Source: Mesorhizobium loti
GTDB taxonomy: Bacteria; Pseudomonadota; Alphaproteobacteria; Rhizobiales; Rhizobiaceae
DNA: 64,000 nucleotides
NCBI GenBank assembly: GCA_014189435.1
Contig: CP050293.1
Span: 129,001 to 193,000 of the forward strand
Direction of reading: 5' to 3'
Part shown: piece by piece, positions 35,431-43,785 of the stretch
How the letters are laid out: every line of letters starts with the position of its first letter
Position numbering within the stretch: position 1 is the stretch's first letter
Translations under genes and position numbers: made by a program
Notes under the pieces: model-generated
Databases searched by the model: none
Told to the model about the DNA's origin: nothing
What the model saw: the letters and a program-made list of their open reading frames with translations, nothing else

Positions 35431-36144
35431 ATGTTAGCGCGACCGAATGAACCGACCGACGCCGAAATGGAGTTGGTCCCCCAGGCGGACGGCCGGACGC
35501 GTGGCGACGCGTTCGATCGCGCGCAACGCCATTCGCGCCGCGTGCGCTTTCTCAAGTTTGCCGTGCCGCTGGCTGCGGCCCTGATCGCCATCGCTTTCCC
35601 GGTCTACTCCTATCTGGCCGCACCCATCTCCGTGAAGGTTCAGGCGGAAGGCACCGCCTTTTCCAACGGCAAGCTGGTGATGGCCAATCCCAAACTCAAC
35701 GGTTTCACCAAGCAGAAGCAGCCCTATTCGATGACGGCGCTGCGCGCCATTCAGGACGTCAGCACGCAAGGTATCATCGAACTGGAAGGCATCGACGCCA
35801 AGGTGCCGATCGCGCCCGACAATGTGGCGGCGGTCAAGGCCTCGCACGGCACCTATGATCGCGACGGCAATACGATGAACCTGACCAGCGACGTGACGAT
35901 CACCACAACCGACGGCATGCAGGCCAAGTTCAAATCGGTCTTCCTCGACATGGGCAAAGGCACTATGAAGACGGGAGATCCCGTCGATGTCAGCCGTGGC
36001 GGGTCGCGGATCACGGCGGATTCGATGTCGGTCCAGGACAATGGCAAGATTCTGGTTTTCGAGAACAAAGTGCGCGTCAACATCGATTCCGCCGCCTTGA
36101 AGACGGCAGAGGGAAACAGCGGAGAAACCAATGCGGCTCAGTAG
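35431..36144 (+). CDS. lptC: LPS export protein LptC
   Basis: The 237-residue bitopic protein has a cytoplasmic N-terminus of about 40 residues, one span (FAVPLAAALIAIAFPVYSYL), and a periplasmic beta-jellyroll. It docks LptB2FG to LptA in the bridge that carries LPS to the outer membrane. The pattern GVxASHGTYDRDGNTMNLTSDV (here VKASHGTYDRDGNTMNL) and the regular beta strands match the alphaproteobacterial LptC family. Its last 14 bases overlap lptA, so the genes are coupled. LptF and LptG are not in the window. Confidence 0.88.
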   Translation: MLARPNEPTDAEMELVPQADGRTRGDAFDRAQRHSRRVRFLKFAVPLAAALIAIAFPVYSYLAAPISVKVQAEGTAFSNGKLVMANPKLNGFTKQKQPYSMTALRAIQDVSTQGIIELEGIDAKVPIAPDNVAAVKASHGTYDRDGNTMNLTSDVTITTTDGMQAKFKSVFLDMGKGTMKTGDPVDVSRGGSRITADSMSVQDNGKILVFENKVRVNIDSAALKTAEGNSGETNAAQ

Positions 36145-36715
36145 TTCGACGCGGCTCGCGGCTGCAACTTCAGCGTTGCTGCTGCTCGGACTTGTGCCGT
36201 CATCGGCGCAGACCACCAGCCAATCAGGGCTCAAACTGTCCGGCGATAAGCCGATCCAGATCGAGAGCGACAAGCTGGAGGTCCGCCAGGCCGACAGTAT
36301 CGCCATTTTCACCGGCAATGTCAGCGTCGTCCAGGGGCCGACGCTGATGAAAGCCGGCAAGATGACGGTCTACTACGTCAAGGATCCCAACGCCGGCGCC
36401 AAGGGCACGGAAGCGGCTGGCGCGGCGGCCATGACCGGCTCGGCCAACATCGATCATCTGGAAATTTCCGACAAGGTTTACGTCAAGTCGGATGCGCAGG
36501 TCGCGACGGCGGATCAAGGCAGCTTCGATATGAAGAGCCAGGTTCTGGTGCTTTCGGGCAAAAAGGTCGTTCTGTCGCAGAACGACAACGTCCTGGTCGG
36601 CTGCAAGCTCACCGTGCAGATGAAAAGCGGGTTGGCGCAGGTTGATCCATGCGCTGGGCAACGCGTCCAGATGTCGATCACGCCGCCGCCGAAATCAGGA
36701 GCGACGAACCCCTGA
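36131..36715 (+). CDS. lptA: LPS transport periplasmic protein LptA (OstA family)
   Basis: The 194-residue periplasmic protein has a signal peptide ([20 protein letters not shown]) and the OstA-type jellyroll starting [23 protein letters not shown], the typical LptA opening. It forms the bridge between LptC and LptD. A Pro-rich end [10 protein letters not shown] follows. GGAG lies about nine bases before the ATG. It overlaps lptC by 14 bases and lptB by one base (TGATG). Confidence 0.9.
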   Translation: MRLSSSTRLAAATSALLLLGLVPSSAQTTSQSGLKLSGDKPIQIESDKLEVRQADSIAIFTGNVSVVQGPTLMKAGKMTVYYVKDPNAGAKGTEAAGAAAMTGSANIDHLEISDKVYVKSDAQVATADQGSFDMKSQVLVLSGKKVVLSQNDNVLVGCKLTVQMKSGLAQVDPCAGQRVQMSITPPPKSGATNP

Positions 36716-37533
36716 TGGCCAGCCTGTCGTCGCTGACGGCGCGTCTTCCGGGGCGGGCCGCCGGCAAGCTTTCGGCGCCGGCCACGGTGACCGTCGATGC
36801 GGGAAAGTTCAAGGGAACCCTGATCGCCAAGGGTTTGACCAAGAGCTACAAGGGCCGCAAGGTCGTCAGCGGCGTCACCATTGGTGTGCGCGCCGGCGAG
36901 GCCGTTGGGCTGCTCGGCCCCAACGGCGCCGGCAAGACGACCTGCTTCTACATGGTCACCGGCCTGGTGCCGGTGGATGAAGGTACGATCGAGATTGACG
37001 GCTTCGATGTCACCTCGATGCCGATGTACCGTCGCGCCCGCCTCGGCATCGGCTATCTGCCGCAGGAAGCGTCGATTTTCCGTGGCCTCAATGTCGAGCA
37101 GAATATCCGTGCCGTGCTGGAAGTGGTCGAAAAGGACCGCAAGGTGCGCGAGCGCAATCTCGACGAACTGCTCGAGGAATTCCACATCAGCCATCTGCGC
37201 AAGGCGCCATCCATGTCGCTCTCGGGCGGCGAGCGGCGGCGCCTGGAAATCGCACGCGCGCTGGCGACGCGTCCGGCCTACATGCTGCTCGACGAGCCTT
37301 TCGCCGGCATCGATCCGATCGCCGTCGCCGATATCCAGCAATTGGTGCGCCACCTGACGGCGCGCGGCATCGGCGTGCTCATCACCGATCACAATGTGCG
37401 CGAAACGCTCGGCCTGATCGACCGCGCCTACATCATCCATGCCGGCCAGGTGCTGACCCATGGCAGGGCCGACGAAGTGGTGGCAAACCCGGATGTGCGG
37501 CGACTTTACCTCGGCGAGGGTTTTACGCTCTGA
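36715..37533 (+). CDS. lptB: LPS export ABC transporter ATP-binding protein LptB
   Basis: The 272-residue ATPase has Walker [10 protein letters not shown], signature LSGGERRR, Walker [14 protein letters not shown] and the H-switch in LITDHNVRE. It powers extraction of LPS from the inner membrane with LptF/G. The first about 35 residues are an N-terminal extension typical of rhizobia before the conserved [17 protein letters not shown] chose ATG 36715, which overlaps the lptA stop by one base. It is followed after 200 bases by rpoN, an arrangement conserved in proteobacteria. Confidence 0.93.
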   Translation: MASLSSLTARLPGRAAGKLSAPATVTVDAGKFKGTLIAKGLTKSYKGRKVVSGVTIGVRAGEAVGLLGPNGAGKTTCFYMVTGLVPVDEGTIEIDGFDVTSMPMYRRARLGIGYLPQEASIFRGLNVEQNIRAVLEVVEKDRKVRERNLDELLEEFHISHLRKAPSMSLSGGERRRLEIARALATRPAYMLLDEPFAGIDPIAVADIQQLVRHLTARGIGVLITDHNVRETLGLIDRAYIIHAGQVLTHGRADEVVANPDVRRLYLGEGFTL

Positions 37534-37733
37534 GCGTGAAATTTGTTTCCTGACACGATTTTTGCGGCTCATCCGGCTCTTTTTCGTCGATTTTGCTCCG
37601 AGATAACGCTCCGGTAAGCGGGTTTTGCTAGCAATTGCCTTGACAAGCAAAAGCCGGGCCAGTTTCTATGGCCGGCTGCAAAAATTCCTTTCCGGAAGTC
37701 CGGATGCGTAGACGAGGCGTTTGAAACCGAACC

Positions 37734-39260
37734 ATGGCGTTGGCGGCCAAACTACAGCTACGACAATCGCAGTCGCTGGTGATGACGCCGCAGCTGATGC
37801 AGTCGATTCGGCTGCTGCAGTTCACTCATGTCGAGCTTGAGCATTTCATCGACGAGGAAATCGAGCGCAACCCGCTGCTGGAGCGCGCCGAACCGCAGGA
37901 CGATGCCGCCGGCGACCAGGCGCAGAAGACCGAGGCGGAGCCGCCAGCCGCCGCTGACGGCGACTGGTTCGAAAACGAGACGCAGTGGAGCGCCGAGGCG
38001 ATCTCGGACAAGCTCGACACGTCGCTGGAAAACCTGTTTCCCGACGATCCGGGCACCAGCGAGCGGCTCGGTCCCGACCTGACGGCTCAATGGAAATCGG
38101 CTTCCGGCAATGGCGCGAGTTCCTCATCCGAGGGTTTCGACGCCGGCGACATGGCGGCCGCTGCGATCACGCTGCGCGACCATGTCGGCGAACAGGTCGC
38201 GCTCGCCTTCGCCGACCCGGTCGCGCGGCTGATCGCCGCCGACCTCGCCGACGGCCTGGACGAGACCGGCTATTTGCGCGCCGACATGGCCGAGATCGCC
38301 GCTCGTCTCGGTACGGACGCCGCCGCGGTGGGTAAGGTGCTGGCGGTGTGCCAGACTTTCGAGCCGGCCGGCCTCTTCGCCCGCGACCTCGCCGAATGCC
38401 TGTCGCTGCAGCTTGCCGTCCGGGACAGGCTCGATCCCGCAATGAAGGCGCTGATCGCCAATCTCGAACTGCTGGGGCGGCGCGATTTCCACGCCTTGAA
38501 ACGGATCTGCGGTGTCGACGAGGAGGACCTGCTCGACATGCTGGCCGAGATCCGGGCACTCGATCCCCGGCCGGGCATGGCATTTTCGGGCGGCGCCAGC
38601 GACGCGATCGTCGCCGATGTCGAGGTGCGTGCGGCCAATGACGGCACATGGACCGTCGAACTCAACGCCGAAACGCTGCCGCGCGTTTTGGTCGACCATA
38701 TCTATTTCGCCCAGGTCTCGCCGCAGGCGAAGAACCAGGCGGAAAAGGATTTTCTGGCCGAATGCCTGCAGAACGCCAACTGGTTGACGCGCAGCCTCGA
38801 CCAGCGGGCGAAGACCATCCTCAAGGTCGCCTCGGAAATCGTTCGCCAGCAGGATGCCTTCCTCGTCCATGGCGTGCGCCAGTTGAAACCGCTCAACCTG
38901 CGCACGGTGGCCGATGCCATCGGCATGCACGAATCGACGGTCAGCCGGGTTACCGCGAACAAATACATGCTGACGCCGCGCGGCGTGTTCGAGCTGCGCT
39001 ACTTCTTCACCGCCTCGATCGCCGCGTCGGGCGGCGGCGATGCGCATTCCTCGGAAGCCGTGCGTGATCGCATCAAGCAATTGATCGACGAGGAAAAACC
39101 GGTCGACGTGCTTTCCGACGATGCGATCGTCGACATGTTGCGCGAGAGCGGCGTCGATATTGCCAGACGTACGGTCGCCAAGTACCGGGAAGGCATGAAT
39201 ATTCCCTCCTCGGTGCAGCGTCGGCGCGAGAAACGGGCGCTGGCCAGCGCCGGGCGCTGA
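37734..39260 (+). CDS. rpoN: RNA polymerase sigma-54 factor
   Basis: The 508-residue protein has the Gln-rich activator-interacting region I (LQLRQSQSLVMTPQLMQSIRLLQF), an acidic region II (about residues 50-130), a core-binding domain, and the C-terminal DNA-binding part. The HTH is MHESTVSRVTANKY and the RpoN box is ARRTVAKYREGMNIPSS. It directs nitrogen-fixation, nitrogen-assimilation and dicarboxylate genes through enhancer-binding proteins. The 200-base gap from lptB may hold its own promoter. Confidence 0.94.
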   Translation: MALAAKLQLRQSQSLVMTPQLMQSIRLLQFTHVELEHFIDEEIERNPLLERAEPQDDAAGDQAQKTEAEPPAAADGDWFENETQWSAEAISDKLDTSLENLFPDDPGTSERLGPDLTAQWKSASGNGASSSSEGFDAGDMAAAAITLRDHVGEQVALAFADPVARLIAADLADGLDETGYLRADMAEIAARLGTDAAAVGKVLAVCQTFEPAGLFARDLAECLSLQLAVRDRLDPAMKALIANLELLGRRDFHALKRICGVDEEDLLDMLAEIRALDPRPGMAFSGGASDAIVADVEVRAANDGTWTVELNAETLPRVLVDHIYFAQVSPQAKNQAEKDFLAECLQNANWLTRSLDQRAKTILKVASEIVRQQDAFLVHGVRQLKPLNLRTVADAIGMHESTVSRVTANKYMLTPRGVFELRYFFTASIAASGGGDAHSSEAVRDRIKQLIDEEKPVDVLSDDAIVDMLRESGVDIARRTVAKYREGMNIPSSVQRRREKRALASAGR

Positions 39261-39292
39261 GGCGGTCCGATTTTCCACAGGCCCGCACTTCA

Positions 39293-39321
39293 TTGACAAG
39301 CCGCGGTGAAGTGGCTAGAAG
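39293..39321 (+). promoter_or_regulatory. Candidate sigma-70 promoter of hpf
   Basis: TTGACA (39293-39298) and TAGAAG (39316-39321) are 17 bases apart. The -35 box is a perfect match and the -10 is weak but typical for alphaproteobacteria. The start would leave a leader of about 200 bases, which contains an AGCCCG/CGGGCT stem directly after the -10 region. Confidence 0.5.
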
Positions 39322-39525
39322 CCCGCCCGCATGAGACGGGCTAGAAGCCTGCATGCGGATGGTCCGTCACGACGTTGGCCTCGGGACGGTCAAAGGGCGG
39401 CTTGTGATCAACCGGAAAGTTCGGATTTAAAATCGGCGCGAGTGACGCCGCAAAGCTTGTGCGCACGGATCACGAGTATAAACTCAGGCCAGTTTGAAGC
39501 CTGAGCAAGGAAGGTCAGTTTTCAG

Positions 39526-40110
39526 ATGAATTTGCGCATATCGGGAAAACACATGGATATCGGCGATGCGTTCCGCACACGCATCAACGATCGTGTCGGC
39601 GAAGCGATCGGCAAATATTTCGATCGCGGCTTTGCCGGACACGTCACGGTCATCAAATCGGGCTCGCGCTATTCGGCGGATTGCATGATCCGGCTGGATT
39701 CCGGCGCTTCGCTGCAGGCCACCGGCGATGCCCAGGATCCGACGCTTGCCTTCGAGGCGGCGGCGGATCGTCTGGAGACCCGCTTGAGGCGTTACAAGCG
39801 CCGGCTGAAATCGCACAATTCGGGCGCCGCCAATGGCGATCCGACCGACATTGCCTATACGGTGATGGCGCCGCTTGCCGATGACGACGAGGATATTCCG
39901 GAGAATTTCGCCCCGGCCATTGTCGCCGAATCAACCATGACGCTGAAAACCATGTCGGTGGCGTCGGCGGTCATCGAGCTCGACACCAAGGACAGCCCGG
40001 TCTTCGTCTTCCGCAACGCCGGAACCGATCATCTCAACATCGTCTATCGCCGGCCCGATGGAAACATCGGCTGGATCGACCCGTCCACCACCAAGGTCGC
40101 ACAAGCGTGA
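39526..40110 (+). CDS. hpf: Long-form ribosome hibernation promoting factor
   Basis: The 194-residue protein has the N-terminal HPF/YfiA domain (MNLRISGKHMDIGDAFRTRI, then RYSADCMIRLDSG) and the C-terminal dimerisation domain of long HPF (VIELDTKDSPVFVFRNAGTDHLNIVYRRPDGNIGWIDP). It joins ribosomes into inactive 100S dimers in starvation. AAGGAAGG precedes the ATG. The gene lies between rpoN and ptsN as in many proteobacteria. A tandem repeat begins in its last codons. Confidence 0.92.
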   Translation: MNLRISGKHMDIGDAFRTRINDRVGEAIGKYFDRGFAGHVTVIKSGSRYSADCMIRLDSGASLQATGDAQDPTLAFEAAADRLETRLRRYKRRLKSHNSGAANGDPTDIAYTVMAPLADDDEDIPENFAPAIVAESTMTLKTMSVASAVIELDTKDSPVFVFRNAGTDHLNIVYRRPDGNIGWIDPSTTKVAQA

Positions 40111-40173
40111 CGACAAAGTCGCACGGACGTGACGACAAGGGTCGCACGGACGTGATGGCCACGGTCGCACTGG
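40095..40173 (+). repeat. 22-bp tandem repeat across the hpf stop codon
   Basis: A unit like GTCGCACGGACGTGACGACA occurs about 3.5 times with a 22-23 base period: near 40095, 40117 and 40139, then a partial copy at 40162. The first copy contains the last codons and TGA of hpf, so the coding end itself was duplicated or recruited. No open frame runs through the array. Confidence 0.7.
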
Positions 40174-40237
40174 GATAAGAGCCGGCCGCACGAGGGGTGA
40201 GGACTGGTGACGGCAGGCGAACAAGGGATTTTCAAGC

Positions 40238-40702
40238 ATGGATCTGAGCGATCTTATCAACGTTCCGGCGATATTGCCGGCGTTGAAGGCGAACTCCAAG
40301 AAGCAGCTGCTGCAACTGCTGTCCGAACGGGCCGCTGCGATTTCCGGCATTCCGGAGCGGGAAGTGTTCGACACCATCCTGCAGCGTGAGCGGCTGGGCT
40401 CGACCGGCGTCGGCAACGGCATCGCCATTCCGCACGGCAAGCTGGCCGGCGTGAAGCGCATCGCCGGGGTGTTTGCCCGGCTGGAGACGCCTGTCGACTT
40501 CGAATCGCTGGACGATCAGCCGGTCGATCTGGTGTTTCTGCTGCTGGCGCCGGAAGGGGCGGGCGCCGATCATCTCAAGGCGTTGTCGCGCATCGCGCGC
40601 GTGCTGCGTGACGCCGACACGGTGGCCAAGATCAGGGGTACGCGCGACGCCACGGCGATCCACGCGCTTTTGTCCGATACCCAGGCCTCGCACGCCGCCT
40701 GA
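40238..40702 (+). CDS. ptsN: PTS EIIA-type nitrogen regulatory protein
   Basis: The 154-residue EIIA-Ntr protein has the phosphorylated histidine in NGIAIPHGKL near residue 67 and the family segment PVDLVFLLLAPEGAGADHLKALSRIARVLRD. It receives phosphate from the EI-Ntr/NPr chain and regulates potassium transport, nitrogen metabolism and other traits, and does not transport sugar. AAGGGA lies before the ATG. A strong hairpin follows its stop. Confidence 0.93.
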   Translation: MDLSDLINVPAILPALKANSKKQLLQLLSERAAAISGIPEREVFDTILQRERLGSTGVGNGIAIPHGKLAGVKRIAGVFARLETPVDFESLDDQPVDLVFLLLAPEGAGADHLKALSRIARVLRDADTVAKIRGTRDATAIHALLSDTQASHAA

Positions 40703-40726
40703 ATTGTTGAGATGAGACCGCCACAA

Positions 40727-40754
40727 GGGCCGCCATGGGCGGCCCTGTTCGTTT
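40727..40754. terminator. Terminator hairpin between ptsN and the DUF1150 gene
   Basis: GGGCCGCC-ATG-GGCGGCCC is a perfect 8-bp stem (40727-40745) followed by TGTTCGTTT. It lies between convergent genes and could serve both, although only the plus side has a T-rich tail. Confidence 0.7.
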
Positions 40755-40770
40755 CAGACGGAGATTGCCG

Positions 40771-41025
40771 TCAGTGAATGGCGACCGTGGTCAGGTCGTT
40801 TTCCATGGCGCCGGCCAGCGCGCGGTCACGCGCATCGGAAAGCAGGATCGGCTGGCCATTGGCGGCAAACAGCGCCCACAGTTCCATGCCGGGGGCGATT
40901 TCGCCGAGATTCGGGAAACGGCCGAGCAAATCGTCGCTCGAGACCTTTCTGAGATAGGCGACCGAGCCCTCGCCGAGATGGGCGAATTCGCCATTGGTCA
41001 TGGTGATAGTTTCAGTTCTGGTCAT
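40771..41025 (-). CDS. DUF1150 family protein
   Basis: The 84-residue protein contains the DUF1150 block LGEGSVAYLRKVSSDDLLGRFPNL and ELWALFAANGQPILLSDARDRAL. This small family is common beside hsp20 genes in rhizobia, and here it is 65 bases downstream of hsp20 on the same strand. Co-expression in heat shock is therefore likely. AAGGAGG lies seven bases before the ATG. The molecular function is not known. Confidence 0.87.
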   Translation of the reverse strand: MTRTETITMTNGEFAHLGEGSVAYLRKVSSDDLLGRFPNLGEIAPGMELWALFAANGQPILLSDARDRALAGAMENDLTTVAIH

Positions 41026-41090
41026 TTCAAAGCCTCCTTGGCGCGAGGACGCCGCTCAAGGCCATCCCGCATGAGAGCCATCGGTAAAGA

Positions 41091-41516
41091 TCAGTCTTTC
41101 ACCGATATGTTTATTTTCCGTACCAGCCGTTCGGACTCCGGCCGATCGAGGTCGATCGACAAAAGGCCGTTCTTCAGCTCCGCCGCGATCACCCGCATGC
41201 CGTCGGCCAGCACGAAACAGCGCTGGAACTGGCGCGCGGCGATGCCGCGATGAAGAAATTCGCGCTCGGTGTCGTCGGTCTGACGGCCGCGCACGACCAG
41301 CTGGTTTTCCTCCGTGGTGACATCGAGATCGCTTTCGGCGAAACCGGCGACCGCCAATGTGATGCGCAACCTTTCGGTCTTGCCGTCGGCGCCGCTGAGG
41401 CGTTCGATGTTGTAGGGAGGGTAGCTGTCACCGGATTTCGCCAGGCGTTCCAGGGTCTTTTCCATGGCGTCGAAGCCAAGCAGAAGCGGGCTGGAAAAAG
41501 GCGTCATTCGGCTCAT
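41091..41516 (-). CDS. Small heat shock protein Hsp20
   Basis: The 141-residue chaperone has an N-terminal FDAMEKTLERLAKSG-type helix, the alpha-crystallin domain (YNIERLSGADGKTERLRITLAVAGF...), and the closing LKNGLLSIDL. It has a C-terminal IxI-like ending INISVKD. It holds unfolding proteins during heat stress and resembles the IbpA/HspH class A of rhizobia. I chose ATG 41516 (MSRMTPFSS). It has a ROSE-like leader and a RpoH-like promoter upstream, listed separately. Confidence 0.92.
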   Translation of the reverse strand: MSRMTPFSSPLLLGFDAMEKTLERLAKSGDSYPPYNIERLSGADGKTERLRITLAVAGFAESDLDVTTEENQLVVRGRQTDDTEREFLHRGIAARQFQRCFVLADGMRVIAAELKNGLLSIDLDRPESERLVRKINISVKD

Positions 41517-41578
41517 GTTACACTGTCCTCTCAAGAGCGACATAAAGTGGAAAAACCCAGATGGCATTTTTCCCGATG
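41517..41578 (-). promoter_or_regulatory. ROSE-type RNA thermometer in the hsp20 leader
   Basis: On the minus strand the leader folds into two stems. The first pairs GGAAAAA with TTTTTCC (41549-41573). The second (41526-41540) pairs UC-G-CUC with GAGGA around a UUGA loop, leaving one bulged G opposite the Shine-Dalgarno sequence. The UCGCU motif fits the UYGCU consensus of ROSE elements, which hide the ribosome-binding site of rhizobial small heat shock genes at low temperature and open on heating. ROSE elements are known in Bradyrhizobium, Rhizobium and Mesorhizobium. Confidence 0.78.
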
Positions 41579-41584
41579 GTCTTG

Positions 41585-41613
41585 ATATGGTCCGCCCCGC
41601 GACCAAGTTCAAG
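41585..41613 (-). promoter_or_regulatory. Candidate RpoH (sigma-32) promoter of hsp20
   Basis: On the minus strand CTTGAA (41608-41613) is followed after 17 bases by CCATAT (41585-41590), close to the RpoH consensus CTTGAA...CCCCATAT. Transcription would start just before the ROSE-like leader. Confidence 0.5.
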
Positions 41614-41831
41614 CCGTCAAAAGACCCGCCCAAAAAGACCAGGTCGTGGACTCACAGGAATGATCGACATGGCGCTTGAAACGGCGAGCAGATGCACGGA
41701 GAAGCGCGCAGGTCGGGATTGTCTTCCCCGGTCGAGCGGTTCGACATCGCAGCTCGCGACCGCTTCGGCGTCATTTGGATGTTTCGATCAGATTCATTCA
41801 GGTCCACGGCCTCGCCAAACAAGGAATTGAA

Positions 41832-42773
41832 ATGCCTCAATCACACAAGATCATCATCGACACGGATCCCGGCCAGGATGATGCCGTCGCCATTTTGCTG
41901 GCGCTCGGCAGCGCCGAGCTGGAGATCGTCGGCATCACAGCCGTTGCCGGCAACGTGCCGCTGAAGCTTACCGAAAAGAATGCCCGCAAGATCTGCGAGC
42001 TGGCTGGGCGGCCTGATATCAAGGTCTATGCCGGCGCCATCCGGCCCCTGATGCGCGAACTGGTCACCGCCGAGGAAGTGCATGGCAAGACCGGCCTCAA
42101 CGGGCCGCAATTGCCCGAACCGAAGATGAAGCTGCAGGACCAATATGCGGTCGATTTCATCGTCGAGACGCTGATGGAGGAAGAGAGCGGCACGATCACG
42201 CTTTGCCCGCTCGGTCCGCTGACCAACATTGCGCTGGCGCTGATCCGCGAGCCGCGCATCGCACCGCGCATCAAGGAAATCGTGCTGATGGGCGGCGGCT
42301 TCTTCGAAGGCGGCAATGTCACGCCGTCGGCCGAATTCAACATCTATGTCGACCCGCATGCCGCCGATGTCGTTTTCAAATCCGGCATTCCGATCGTGAT
42401 GATGCCGCTCGACGTCACCCACAAGGCGCTGACCACCGCCAAGCGCACGCAGGCCTTCCGCGCGCTCGGCACCAAGGTCGGCACCGCGACCGCAGAGATG
42501 CTGGAATTCTTCGAGCGCTTCGACGAGGAGAAATACGGCACCGACGGCGGGCCGCTGCATGACCCCTGCGTCATCGCCTATCTGCTGAAGCCGGACCTGT
42601 TCAAGGGCCGCAACTGCAATGTCAGCGTGGAAACCAATTCGGAACTGACCATGGGCATGACCGTGATCGATTGGTGGGGCGTTACCAAGCGGCCAAAGAA
42701 CGCCATGGTGATGCGCGACATCGACCATGACGGCTTCTTCGCGCTGCTGGTGGAGAGGTTGGGGCGGCTCTAG
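41832..42773 (+). CDS. Inosine/uridine-preferring nucleoside hydrolase
   Basis: The 313-residue enzyme cleaves ribonucleosides to base plus ribose. The Ca2+-binding signature DTDPGQDDAVAI is at residues 10-21. Further family motifs are TAVAGNV, the LGPLTNIALAL block and MGGGFFEGGNVTPSAEFNIYVDP, with the catalytic-site histidine in DGGPLHDPCV. AAGGA lies eight bases before ATG 41832. Upstream open frame is not family-like. A ribokinase gene about 2.5 kb away on the other strand could use the released ribose. Confidence 0.92.
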   Translation: MPQSHKIIIDTDPGQDDAVAILLALGSAELEIVGITAVAGNVPLKLTEKNARKICELAGRPDIKVYAGAIRPLMRELVTAEEVHGKTGLNGPQLPEPKMKLQDQYAVDFIVETLMEEESGTITLCPLGPLTNIALALIREPRIAPRIKEIVLMGGGFFEGGNVTPSAEFNIYVDPHAADVVFKSGIPIVMMPLDVTHKALTTAKRTQAFRALGTKVGTATAEMLEFFERFDEEKYGTDGGPLHDPCVIAYLLKPDLFKGRNCNVSVETNSELTMGMTVIDWWGVTKRPKNAMVMRDIDHDGFFALLVERLGRL

Positions 42774-42784
42774 AGCCCTCTTTG

Positions 42785-42970
42785 CCTTCTCCCCTTCTTG
42801 TGGGAGAAGGTGGCCGAGCGAAGCTCGGTCGGATGAGGGGTGTTCCAGCTTGGCACCGACGGTGATCTGTCACGCACCCCTCAACCGTCTCGGCGCTGCG
42901 CGCCGATCCACCGCCCGGGGCGAGTCACGGGCCTCGCCCGCCCTGCGGGCCCCACAAGGGAGAAGGTGGA
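42785..42970. repeat. Interspersed rhizobial repeat (CCTTCTCCC/GGGAGAAGG family)
   Basis: This element opens with a perfect 9-bp stem CCTTCTCCC...GGGAGAAGG (42785-42810), continues with CCGAGC-GAA-GCTCGG and GGATGAGGGGTG, and closes with a second GGGAGAAGGTGG copy. The gap between nucleoside hydrolase and LysE genes holds nothing else. I recognise this pattern as a frequent non-coding repeat in Rhizobiales. Confidence 0.7.
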
Positions 42971-42978
42971 GGCCGCCG

Positions 42979-43593
42979 TTACTTCGACCGGGAAAACGCC
43001 AGCCACAGGCCGCCGCCGACCATGAAGCTGCCGCTGATCCTCGACAAAAGCTTGATGCGGCTGGCCGACAGCATGCGCCCAGCACGGCCGGCGGCCAACG
43101 CGTAGGTCGAATCCGACATCGCGGCGAAGATCATGGCGGTGAGGCCCATGACGGCGATCTGCAGCGAGTAATTGCCTTGCGGCGAAATGAACTGCGGAAA
43201 GAAGGCGCCGAAGAAGATCAGCGTTTTGGGGTTGCTGAGCGCCACCAGCAGGCCCTGCAGGAAGAAGCCGCCACGCGGTTTCCTGGCTGTTCCATCGGCG
43301 TTCAGCGTGCCCTTGGAACGGAACATCTGCACGCCCATCCAGATCAGATAGGCGGCGCCGATCAGCCTGACCCACTCGAACCAGTGGCCCATGCCCGAAA
43401 TCAGCGTGTTGAGGCCGATGCCGACGATGGCGATCATCACGGCAAGCCCGGCCTGCGTGCCGGCGACATTGGCGAGGCCGGCGCGCGAGCCGTGGCGGAT
43501 GCTGTTGGCGATGATCAGCGTGACCGTCGGACCGGGCACCAGGATGATGACGATGCAAGCGAGAACATAGGCGGCGTAGAGTTCGAGCGACAT
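42979..43593 (-). CDS. LysE/RhtB-family amino acid exporter
   Basis: The 204-residue protein has six membrane spans and the family hallmark VPGPTVTLIIANSIRHGSRAGLANVAGTQ near residues 20-50, then SNPKTLIFFGAFFPQF near residue 125. It exports an amino acid or related metabolite by proton exchange. The substrate is not predictable. I chose ATG 43593 (MSLELYAAY), preceded by AAGAGAAAG, over the longer frame. It lies downstream of a RIME-like palindrome. Confidence 0.88.
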   Translation of the reverse strand: MSLELYAAYVLACIVIILVPGPTVTLIIANSIRHGSRAGLANVAGTQAGLAVMIAIVGIGLNTLISGMGHWFEWVRLIGAAYLIWMGVQMFRSKGTLNADGTARKPRGGFFLQGLLVALSNPKTLIFFGAFFPQFISPQGNYSLQIAVMGLTAMIFAAMSDSTYALAAGRAGRMLSASRIKLLSRISGSFMVGGGLWLAFSRSK

Positions 43594-43610
43594 GATCTTT
43601 CTCTTTGTTG

Positions 43611-43682
43611 GAGCATGATCTCTGGACAAACGGAAACCGTTTTGTCCGAGAAAACCGGTTCCCACTTTTCGGGATCATGCTC
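43611..43682. repeat. RIME-like palindromic element with perfect 10-bp ends
   Basis: GAGCATGATC at 43611-43620 is the exact inverse of GATCATGCTC at 43673-43682. Inside are a stem GGACAAA/TTTGTCC and the core AAAACCGGTTCCCACTTTTC. The core matches the elements at 19420-19490 and 52667-52707. Confidence 0.7.
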
Positions 43683-43785
43683 TAGGAATGCCGCCGACGC
43701 GGCGCAGCTGACAACAATCAATGCATGGCGGCGATGGCGATGCAAGCCGATGTGCGAAGCGCCGCGACACGCCGGTGAATGCGGC

